Assembly: GCA_040509055.1 (NCBI GenBank)
Contig: JBEVLT010000482.1
Span: forward strand, 1-12,332
Length of the DNA stretch: 12,332 nt
Source: JAJKIP01 sp040509055
GTDB taxonomy: Bacteria > Bacteroidota > Bacteroidia > Chitinophagales > Chitinophagaceae
Direction: 5' to 3'
This document shows, piece by piece, positions 1 to 6,503 of the stretch (position 1 is its first letter; every line of letters starts with the position of its first letter). A program made the position numbers and the translations under genes. The notes under the pieces were generated by a model. It searched no databases, was not told the origin of the DNA, and saw only the letters and a list, made by a program, of their open reading frames with translations.

Positions 1-2
1 TG

Positions 3-512
3 CTGTGTGCCTGTTTCCTTGTTCTTTCTTCATCCGCGCAGACCGGGCGCATCTTATCCGTTTATTTACAGGTACAGTATACCCACACCCTTTCCGACCG
101 CACACCCGGCAACAATCCCTGGGCCCCCGGGGTGGGACTGCAAACATTTTTAAACACCGGTTCCAGATTTAAACCGGTCGTTGAATGTACTGCCGATGCT
201 TACCTCTATGATGATAAAGTGATGCGGCTGACACCGGATGAAGAAGAGATCGAAAGCATCGATGGTGTGGTCAACCTGTTTGCAGGCGCTTCTTTTCACC
301 CGGACAAGCTGGTGTATCTATCGCTTTCAGCAGGTCCCAGCTTTATCAATGGCAGGACATTGGCAGGCATCAAACCCTCCTTTGGTTTCTATCTTTCCAG
401 GAAACAGCGATGGATTTTTAAAGCATCCTATATCCATGTTTTCAACCGCGAACCGCTCAGCAAACTGGATTTCAGCTCCGCCAGCTTTGCACTGGGCTGC
501 CGGTTGTTCTGA
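3..512 (+). CDS. Outer-membrane beta-barrel-like protein, 5' end missing
   Basis: The frame is open from the first bases of the window, so the gene starts just upstream; 169 residues are present. The first visible residues (LCACFLVLSSSAQTG) look like the end of a signal peptide with cleavage after SSA, so the protein is probably exported. The mature part alternates short polar turns with amphipathic strands rich in Gly, aromatic and Ser residues (FAGASFHP, SLSAGPSFING, SFGFYLSRKQRW, SFALGCRLF) and ends in Phe, as outer-membrane barrels usually do. An internal GTG at 132 could be mistaken for the start, but the signal-peptide-like sequence before it argues against that. No specific family or ligand is recognised. 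An outer-membrane location is inferred from sequence style only. Confidence 0.7.
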   Translation: MCACFLVLSSSAQTGRILSVYLQVQYTHTLSDRTPGNNPWAPGVGLQTFLNTGSRFKPVVECTADAYLYDDKVMRLTPDEEEIESIDGVVNLFAGASFHPDKLVYLSLSAGPSFINGRTLAGIKPSFGFYLSRKQRWIFKASYIHVFNREPLSKLDFSSASFALGCRLF

Positions 513-599
513 AAGCCAAATGGCGATCCCCGGATTGCCCGGTACATGTTGGAATTAGCATTCCCCTAACACCCGCTTGCACGGCTCGCTCCTATTTTT

Positions 600-1384
600 A
601 TGCTGCTTATGCGAGTGGTGCCCCTGTTCTTCTTCCTGCTTTTTTATTTCCTGCCCGCGCCGGCGCAAACCTCTCCGCAGTTGGTATGGGATCGCTGTGT
701 GGCGTTGTACCAGCAGGGAAAACTGGATAGCCTCCGGTGCAGGATCGTGCATTATGATCATTGCACGCGCACAGATAACAGCCGCTGGTTTTATGCATGC
801 ACCGATACTTTTTATTTTCCGGGCGGCATCTACAGCACAGGAAAAATGATCCTCGATCCTTTCTTGATTTTTTTGGCGTGCAGGTGGGTGAATGGCGCTC
901 GTTTTATCCCGATGGCCGGTTGTACTCCAAAGGAGAATACGGCATCAGCTATTACTGCACCTGCCAGGGCGGCGGCCCCGGTATAAATGGTTATTCATTC
1001 CGGCAAAACAACTGGACCTTCCGGTACCCGGATGGCAGCCTGATGGCAACCGGCCGCTATAACGTTGTGCCGCAAAAGGTGGATGGATATGGTTGGTTGA
1101 ACTATTCACTCATCAGCGATGACTGGCTATTTTTTGATACCTCCGGTCACCGGTTACCAATCACCCCCGAATTGAACCGCCAGCTCAGGGCAGACTATTA
1201 CAGTGAGCTGCCCCCACCGGCAGCCATAGGATATCCGGACGCTGCGCCATGTAGAACAAGGCTGTCAGAAAGCAGACGACCAGGTGTAGGCCACAAAACC
1301 GATGATATAAAGTACAAACAACGCTTCCAGACCCGGAATGCCCCCCAGGGCAAACGGCAGGATCAGCACGCCAAGTACCAGTAA
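600..1384 (+). pseudogene. Secreted MORN_2-repeat protein, frame-broken
   Basis: The N-terminal part starts at ATG 600 (or ATG 609), with a clear signal peptide (hydrophobic FFFLLFYFLPAPAQ, cleavage after PAPA). It reads to the phrase KMILDPFLIF in one frame. The sensible continuation, GVQVGEWRSFYPDGRLYSKG, lies in the -1 frame and runs on to a stop at 1384. The second frame carries two MORN_2-type (YwqK-like) repeats, GEWRSFYPDGRLYSKGEY and NWTFRYPDGSLMATGRY, which occur in many exported Bacteroidota proteins of unknown role. The frames join at seven T (868-874); an eighth T would restore one continuous protein. This could be a real null mutation, a homopolymer error in the assembly, or slippage. 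The last 120 bases lie antisense to the end of the TPR gene, so the natural C-terminus is probably near 1210-1264 and may also be altered. Confidence 0.6.
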
Positions 1385-2503
1385 GGCGATAGCGAGCCAC
1401 TGGGAAACTGTATTGCCCCGCAGCCGGATGGGAAATTGCATATGGCCGGCAGGAATGCAAAGCGATAAGGTCACGAGAAACGGCCCCAGGTAAGCATCGG
1501 AATCGGTGAGCACGCCAAGGCCAAACAGTATAGCAGCTATAAAAACGCAACCCATAAACGCAATCGCATTCCAGCGTTCCTTCGGCTCCAGCGCATACTT
1601 TCCATCCTTATGAAACAGCAGGAACGCATTGGCCAGCGGGTTAATGATCCAGGAAGTAGCAACAAAGAGCAGGTAAGCCCCTCCTACTACCATGGCGATA
1701 TTTTCAAATTCCGCATTGCCTTTGCCGGCCGCAGTGATCAGGCGCACGCCGATAAAGACGGCAACAAGAAATACGATCCGGAAGTTTTTACCCTTGTTGC
1801 CCAGCCAGAAGTTGAACTGCAGCAGCCAGCGGTACGGCGGTATCTTCGATTTCAGTGCTTCCTTCAGACCCGCTTTGGCATTGTGATAACCCGGGTCGAT
1901 GCGAAGCGCTTCGCGAAAATGCTGAGTGGCTTGTTTATGCTTCCCTTTTTCCAGGTAGTTCCACCCGATGGTGGCATGGGTGAATTCGTTTTCCGGGTCC
2001 TGTTCCAGCGCATTCTCCATCGTAGCGATGGCATCGTCGGTCAGCCGGAGCTTGTTTTGCGCCGTTGCCCGGGCATTCAGGCAGGTGATATTTTCCGGGT
2101 CGATGGCCAGGCCTTCGTTGGCACTTTCCAACGCTTCCTTCAGCTTTACCTGGTCCAGCAGGATATACGCCCGCAAACCGTAAAACTCCGCACTCCAGGG
2201 AGCCATGGCAATGGCGTTTGTAATGATCTTCGCCGCCGTTTCATATTCGTTTTTCTGGTAATGGCCGAAAGCCAGCAGGTAAAAATAATGTGCCTGACCG
2301 GCATCGATGGCGATCGCCTGCTGTATGGTAGCAATGCCTTTGTCGAATTGCCTGCCGTTGAAATAACAGCGGGCCAGCACCGACAAAGCATGATCGTCCT
2401 GTGGCGCCTCGGCCAGCGCCTTGCGGGCCCATTCCTCCGCTTCGCGCGGACGCCCCTGCTGCAACAGCAGGTTGGCTCTTTCCAGGTACGCTGTACGATC
2501 CAC
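1265..2503 (-). CDS. TPR protein with multi-pass membrane C-terminus
   Basis: This 412-residue protein is not a named family I recognise. Residues 1 to about 215 are consecutive tetratricopeptide repeats with the usual spaced Ala/Gly/Tyr and Pro at turns (EAEEWARKALAEAPQD, KGIATIQQAIAID, EALESANEGLAIDPEN, QATQHFREALRIDPGY), forming a protein-binding solenoid. Residues about 241-410 contain five or six hydrophobic helices (near 241-258, 268-288, 313-331, 337-353, 368-386 and 389-408), so the protein should sit in the inner membrane with the TPR domain probably cytoplasmic. The start is GTG at 2503; the preceding AAA ATPase stops at 2507, leaving only AGA between stop and start, so translation is very likely coupled. 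It is the third gene of the serA operon. The short distance suggests it acts with the ATPase, perhaps as its membrane anchor or adaptor; that is inference. Confidence 0.85.
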   Translation of the reverse strand: MDRTAYLERANLLLQQGRPREAEEWARKALAEAPQDDHALSVLARCYFNGRQFDKGIATIQQAIAIDAGQAHYFYLLAFGHYQKNEYETAAKIITNAIAMAPWSAEFYGLRAYILLDQVKLKEALESANEGLAIDPENITCLNARATAQNKLRLTDDAIATMENALEQDPENEFTHATIGWNYLEKGKHKQATQHFREALRIDPGYHNAKAGLKEALKSKIPPYRWLLQFNFWLGNKGKNFRIVFLVAVFIGVRLITAAGKGNAEFENIAMVVGGAYLLFVATSWIINPLANAFLLFHKDGKYALEPKERWNAIAFMGCVFIAAILFGLGVLTDSDAYLGPFLVTLSLCIPAGHMQFPIRLRGNTVSQWLAIALLVLGVLILPFALGGIPGLEALFVLYIIGFVAYTWSSAF

Positions 2504-2506
2504 TCT

Positions 2507-3817
2507 TTACTTTTTTATTTTCAGGTAATGGAGGATATCATCGTACAGGCCCGATTCGTTGGCATAGAGGGCATAGTTGCGGGCGGAGGAAAACCATTCC
2601 AGCGTAGTGGGCCGGTGCTGCTTCAGCGCTTTTGACAGGTCTTTGGTGGTCAGCGGTTGTATGCTCCCCTTGCTCATGGACTCGCGCAGCTTGTCTTCCA
2701 CGGCAATGTCTACCACCGCTTTCAGGTCGGCGCCGGAATACTCTTTTGCCTGTGCCGCCAGCCTGCTTGTTTCAATATCGGCTGCAGGCTTGCCGCTGAG
2801 CAGCGATTTCAGTATTTCTTCTCTTGCCGCCTCATCAGGCGGCTCCACGAAAATGACCCGGTCAAAGCGGCCCGGCCGGCGAAAGGCAGGGTCCACGCTC
2901 CAGGGTGCATTGGTCGCCGCCAGCACCAGCACGCCTTCGTTGTCCGACTGCACGCCGTCCAGCTCGGCCAGGAACTGGTTGATCACGTGGCGCATGGCCG
3001 ATTGCCGAAGGTCGCTGCGGCTGGCGCCCAGCGCGTCCACTTCGTCGAAAAACAATACGCAGGGCGTATGACGGCGGGCGGTCTCGAATATGTCGTGCAG
3101 GTTCTTCTCACTGTTGCCGATCCACATGTCCAGGATATCGTGCAGACCGATGCTGATAAAATTCGCATTGATCTCGCCTGCCGTGGCTTTGGCGATATAG
3201 GTTTTGCCGCAACCCGGCGGGCCATAGAGCAGGATACCGCCGCCGGTCTTTTTGCCAAAGGCCTGGTACAGGGCAGGATTCTTCAGCGGCTCGATGATCT
3301 TGATCGCTATCTCGCTTTTTACCTTCTGCATGCCGCCTACATCGGCAAACCGCAGGTTGGGTTTTTCCATGAAATAACTATTGTCTCCTGCATCAAAATC
3401 TTCATCGGCAGCCATGGGCTCGGGCGTCTGGCGCAGGTAGCTATCGATCTCTGCATCGCGGAAACCTGGGTTCAGCGCCACCAGCGGCTGGTAAACAGCA
3501 ATCGCCTGGGCCATGGAGTTTTCTTTGATCAGGCATTTGATGAAGAGCACCTGGTCTTCCAGGGGCAGCTGCGCCTGCAGCTGCTCGTAAATGATGATGG
3601 CGGCAGAATATTTCTGCTGGTGATAATAGGCTTTGGCCAAGCCGAGACGGGCGCCGCTGTTGCCATAGCTGCGCTGCAGTACGTCCTGGTATTGGGCGGC
3701 AGCAGCCTCATACATTTTTTCCTGCATCATCATGGCAGCCACCTGCATACGCAGCGGTATATTGTCCGGCGATACGGAGAGGGCTTCCAGCAGGTTATTG
3801 ATGATCTCGTTGGGCAT
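2507..3817 (-). CDS. AAA ATPase, Cdc48/Vps4-like, with TPR-like N-terminus
   Basis: This 436-residue protein has a helical TPR-like N-terminus (about 1-130; AAAAQYQDVLQRS, SAAIIIYEQLQAQLP), a linker, and one classical AAA module. Walker A is GPPGCGKT at 199-206. The pore-loop segment DMWIGNSEKN at 230-239 puts Trp232 at the aromatic position. Walker B is VLFFDEVD at 254-261 with Asp258/Glu259. Sensor-1 Asn is in AATN (300-303), and the second region of homology RRPGRFD (313-319) supplies arginine fingers Arg314 and Arg317. The lid SGADL at 361-365 and a C-terminal helix bundle resemble the Cdc48/katanin/Vps4 clade rather than FtsH: there is no protease domain and no membrane segment. Such enzymes form hexamers that thread or remodel proteins using ATP; the substrate is unknown. 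ATG 3817 lies 8 bases after the serA stop, so it is co-transcribed, and it is followed at once by the TPR-membrane gene. Confidence 0.9.
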   Translation of the reverse strand: MPNEIINNLLEALSVSPDNIPLRMQVAAMMMQEKMYEAAAAQYQDVLQRSYGNSGARLGLAKAYYHQQKYSAAIIIYEQLQAQLPLEDQVLFIKCLIKENSMAQAIAVYQPLVALNPGFRDAEIDSYLRQTPEPMAADEDFDAGDNSYFMEKPNLRFADVGGMQKVKSEIAIKIIEPLKNPALYQAFGKKTGGGILLYGPPGCGKTYIAKATAGEINANFISIGLHDILDMWIGNSEKNLHDIFETARRHTPCVLFFDEVDALGASRSDLRQSAMRHVINQFLAELDGVQSDNEGVLVLAATNAPWSVDPAFRRPGRFDRVIFVEPPDEAAREEILKSLLSGKPAADIETSRLAAQAKEYSGADLKAVVDIAVEDKLRESMSKGSIQPLTTKDLSKALKQHRPTTLEWFSSARNYALYANESGLYDDILHYLKIKK

Positions 3818-3825
3818 GGTGCTGC

Positions 3826-5061
3826 TTAATATAATACTCTCACCTTGATGGTTTCCTTCACTTCCCTGAGCAGCTGCAGCGCCTGGCTGGACAATTCCTT
3901 GTCCACATCCAGCACCACATAGCCGATCTCTTCGTTCGTCTTCAGGAACTGGCCCACGATATTGATCTGGTGTTTGGACAATTGCGTATTGATCTCCGAC
4001 AGCACACCCGGTACGTTGTTGTGGATATGCAGGATGCGGTGCGTGCCTTCCTGCGGTGGCAGCGACAGCCCGGGCACGGTATGCGATCCGAACGTGATGC
4101 CTTTTTCCAGGTAGTTGAACAATTTGTTGCTGACATCCTCGCCGATGTTTTGCTGCGCCTCTTCGGTGGAGCCGCCGATATGCGGCGTCAGGATCACGTT
4201 GGGCAGGCCCTGCAGCGGGCTTTCAAAACGGTCGCCGTTCTTTTCCGGTTCCCAGGGGTACACGTCGATGGCGGCGCCGCCGATGCGGCCTTCCACGATC
4301 CCATCACGCAGGGCATCGAGGTCCACCACTTCTCCCCGGGCATAGTTGATCAGGATGGCGCCTTTCTTAAAGCTTTTCAGCAGCTCTTCGTTCACCAGGT
4401 TGCGGGTTTGCAGCGTATCGGGTACGTGCAGCGTTACCACGTCGGCATTGCCCACCAGCTCTTCCAGCGAACGGGCATCGGTAGCATTGCCCAGCGGCAG
4501 CTTGGTCTCGGCATCGTAAAACAATACTTTCATGCCCATCGCTTCGGCCAGCACGCTTACCTGCGAGCCGATATTGCCGTAGCCGATGATGCCCAGCGTT
4601 TTTCCCCGCAGTTCGTAGCTGCCTTTGGCATCCTTCATCCAAGTACCCTCGTGTGCAGCCTTGTTCTTGTCGGGGATACGGCGGATGAGCATGATGGAAA
4701 GACCAATGACGAGCTCGGCCACGGACCGTGTATTGGAATACGGCGCGTTGAATACCGTGACCCCGTGGCGCGTAGCAGAAGCCAGGTCCACCTGGTTCAC
4801 GCCGATGCAAAAACAACCAATGGCCTGCAGCCGGGATGCGGCGGCAAGTATTTTATCCGTGATCTGTGTTTTGGAACGGATGCCGAGGATGTGAACGTCC
4901 TTTATCTCGCGCACCAGCTCTTCTTCGGTCAATGCTTTGGTGATCTTTTCCACCTGCGTATAGCCCTGCTGCCGGAAGTTCTTCACGGCCTGGTCGCTGA
5001 TGTTTTCCAGGAAGAGGATACGGATCTTTTCTTTCGGGTAGCTTGTCGTTTCAGTTGCCAT
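3826..5061 (-). CDS. serA: D-3-phosphoglycerate dehydrogenase
   Basis: SerA oxidises 3-phosphoglycerate to 3-phosphohydroxypyruvate with NAD+, the first committed step of cytosolic L-serine synthesis. The 411-residue length is close to the 410 residues of E. coli SerA. The nucleotide-binding loop is G160-Y-G-N-I-G165 with the ribose-binding Asp183. The catalytic triad is present as Arg242 (ARGE), Glu271 (PWEPE) and His294 (TPHIGG). Residues about 340-411 form the regulatory ACT domain; His347, Asn349 and Asn367 align with the residues that bind inhibitory serine in the E. coli enzyme, so feedback inhibition is expected. The reading frame extends upstream to 5142, but the start at ATG 5061 gives the standard N-terminus (MATETTSY). 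A TAnnTTTG promoter element lies directly upstream. It leads an operon with the AAA ATPase 8 bases downstream; serC is not in the window. Confidence 0.96.
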   Translation of the reverse strand: MATETTSYPKEKIRILFLENISDQAVKNFRQQGYTQVEKITKALTEEELVREIKDVHILGIRSKTQITDKILAAASRLQAIGCFCIGVNQVDLASATRHGVTVFNAPYSNTRSVAELVIGLSIMLIRRIPDKNKAAHEGTWMKDAKGSYELRGKTLGIIGYGNIGSQVSVLAEAMGMKVLFYDAETKLPLGNATDARSLEELVGNADVVTLHVPDTLQTRNLVNEELLKSFKKGAILINYARGEVVDLDALRDGIVEGRIGGAAIDVYPWEPEKNGDRFESPLQGLPNVILTPHIGGSTEEAQQNIGEDVSNKLFNYLEKGITFGSHTVPGLSLPPQEGTHRILHIHNNVPGVLSEINTQLSKHQINIVGQFLKTNEEIGYVVLDVDKELSSQALQLLREVKETIKVRVLY

Positions 5062-5064
5062 ATG

Positions 5065-5072
5065 CAAATATA
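5065..5072 (-). promoter_or_regulatory. Bacteroidota-type -7 element for serA operon
   Basis: Read on the minus strand, this is TATATTTG, a perfect match to the Bacteroidota -7 consensus TAnnTTTG. It ends three bases before the serA ATG. The -33 TTG is weak: the nearest candidate at a usable distance is TTCG, 18 bases upstream. The position implies transcription starting at or within a few bases of the start codon, so the operon mRNA may be nearly leaderless. The match is direct; promoter activity is inferred. Confidence 0.45.
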
Positions 5073-5193
5073 ACCCTGCTGTTTTTAATACGAATGGCTG
5101 CATCAAAAATGATGGGCGCCTGCCCCTGCGCCAGGTGCGCATTTCTTTCTGCCCGATATTTGCAGTACTGCCCGGAAAACCGAAAATCGTTTG

Positions 5194-6468
5194 ATGATAC
5201 GCCCTTACTTTTGCCGAAACGGCGATGTGTTGAAAAAGATCCTGTACGTTCTGACCTTATCTGTTTTGTGCTATGGCTGCAATACCGGTTCGTCGGAAAA
5301 AGTGAAGCAGCAACCCGAAGATTCGCTGCAATATTATCCGCCCACTCCCGGCCGGCTGAGCCAGCAGGACTTCCGCCGCTACCTGCGGGAGCTGACGGCT
5401 TATTTCGACAAGCATCTGCCGGCAGGCAGCTTCAACGGCGGTATCCTGGTGGCCAAAGAAGGCCATGTGTTGTTTGAAAAATATACCGGCTTTGCCAACC
5501 TGCGCACGAAGGATACGCTCACGGACAGCACTTCCTTTCACATTGCCTCGGTGAGCAAGACCTTTACAGCCATTGCGGTGCTGCGGCTGGCGCAGGAGCA
5601 GAAGCTGTCGCTGAGCGATTCGGTGCAGCGGTTCTTTCCCGGCCTGCCCTATCCCGGGGTGACGGTGAAAACGCTGCTGAACCATCGCAGCGGCATCCCC
5701 AACTATATCTATTTCATGGACGACAGCAAAGAAGACCGTGAAAAGAACGTGACCAATGCGGACGTGCTGCAACAATTGTATACCGAAAAACCGGCCCGCA
5801 ACTTCAAAGCCGGCACCCGCTTCAGCTACAGCAATACCAATTTTGTGCTGCTGGCCCTGATCGTGGAAAAACTGAGCGGCCTGCCGTTTCCGCAATACAT
5901 GCAGCAAACCTTCTTTGGCCCTTTGCAGATGCGGCATACGTATGTGTATACACCGGCCGACAGTGCCCGCGTCATCTCCTCCTTCACGGCCGGCGGTACG
6001 GTGTGGGATAATGACCACCTCGAAAACACATACGGCGATAAGAACATTTACTCCACTCCCTCCGACCTCCTGAAATGGGACCAGGCGCTGTACACAGACC
6101 AGCTCGTGGGCAGGCCGCTACTGGACTCTGCCTTCACGCCGTATAGCCTGGAGCGGCCCTCGGTGCACAACTACGGGCTTGGGTTCAGGCTATTGTTGCT
6201 GCCCAATGGCAAGAAAGTGATCTACCATTTCGGCCGCTGGCATGGCTTCAATGCCGTGTTTGCACGGCTCACAGCGGAAAAAGCCACGATCATCATCCTG
6301 GGCAACCGCTATAACCGCGGCATTTACCTGTCGGCCCGCAAAGCTTACGAGATCTTCAGCGATTACGGGAAGGGCAGCAGCGAAGACGAGGAAGAAGCCG
6401 ACACGCAGCAGAACGCTGCGCCAAAGAAAGCAGCACGCAGTAAAAGCAGTAAAAAAAGAAGCCGCTGA
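5194..6468 (+). CDS. Serine beta-lactamase-like hydrolase (class C/PBP fold), exported
   Basis: A 424-residue protein of the beta-lactamase / penicillin-binding serine hydrolase family (Pfam Beta-lactamase). Three catalytic boxes are visible: S119-V-S-K122 with the nucleophilic serine, Y212-S-N214, and H345-F-G347 in place of the KTG box. Members include AmpC-type lactamases, D-aminopeptidases and esterases; HxG in the third box favours an esterase or peptidase over a true beta-lactamase. The N-terminus has a signal segment KKILYVLTLSVLCYGC, probably a lipoprotein with a relaxed lipobox and Cys29 modified, so the enzyme would act in the periplasm or at the outer membrane. The start is uncertain: ATG 5194 is used here, but GTG 5227 would give a more typical short signal peptide, and a TACTTTTG promoter-like box at 5206-5213 lies between them. 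The C-terminus (from about 395) is a low-complexity tail, first acidic, then Lys/Arg/Ser-rich. nnr follows after 35 bases on the same strand. Confidence 0.88.
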   Translation: MIRPYFCRNGDVLKKILYVLTLSVLCYGCNTGSSEKVKQQPEDSLQYYPPTPGRLSQQDFRRYLRELTAYFDKHLPAGSFNGGILVAKEGHVLFEKYTGFANLRTKDTLTDSTSFHIASVSKTFTAIAVLRLAQEQKLSLSDSVQRFFPGLPYPGVTVKTLLNHRSGIPNYIYFMDDSKEDREKNVTNADVLQQLYTEKPARNFKAGTRFSYSNTNFVLLALIVEKLSGLPFPQYMQQTFFGPLQMRHTYVYTPADSARVISSFTAGGTVWDNDHLENTYGDKNIYSTPSDLLKWDQALYTDQLVGRPLLDSAFTPYSLERPSVHNYGLGFRLLLLPNGKKVIYHFGRWHGFNAVFARLTAEKATIIILGNRYNRGIYLSARKAYEIFSDYGKGSSEDEEEADTQQNAAPKKAARSKSSKKRSR

Positions 6469-6503
6469 GGATTTGGTACCGGAATTGTTACCACCTTTAA
6501 CGA

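Noticed and set aside
551..564. Hairpin GGAAT-TAGC-ATTCC after the barrel gene as terminator
   Set aside because: The stem is only 5 bp, AT-containing, and not followed by T residues.
1219..1247. Stem GCAGC/GCTGC between the convergent genes as bidirectional terminator
   Set aside because: The loop is long and there is no T-run on either strand.
1610..2635. Long + strand open frame of 341 codons
   Set aside because: It is antisense to the TPR and AAA genes, has no family features, and exists because GC-rich codons on the other strand lack stops in this frame.
2657..3829. Long + strand open frame of 390 codons
   Set aside because: It mirrors the AAA ATPase gene, whose Walker and arginine-finger motifs are unmistakable on the - strand.
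3970..5073. Long + strand open frame of 367 codons
   Set aside because: It is antisense to serA, whose catalytic and ACT residues are intact.
5062..5142. N-terminal extension of SerA up to 5142
   Set aside because: MRTWRRGRRPSFLMQ has no counterpart in the family, the TATATTTG promoter box lies inside it, and ATG 5061 gives the standard length.
5281..5400. True class C beta-lactamase conferring resistance
   Set aside because: SxxK and YxN are present but the third box is HFG instead of KTG, and the family is dominated by peptidases and esterases; resistance cannot be claimed.
5257..6018. - strand open frame of 253 codons
   Set aside because: It is antisense to the serine hydrolase; composition is His/Gln/Arg-rich as expected for a shadow frame.
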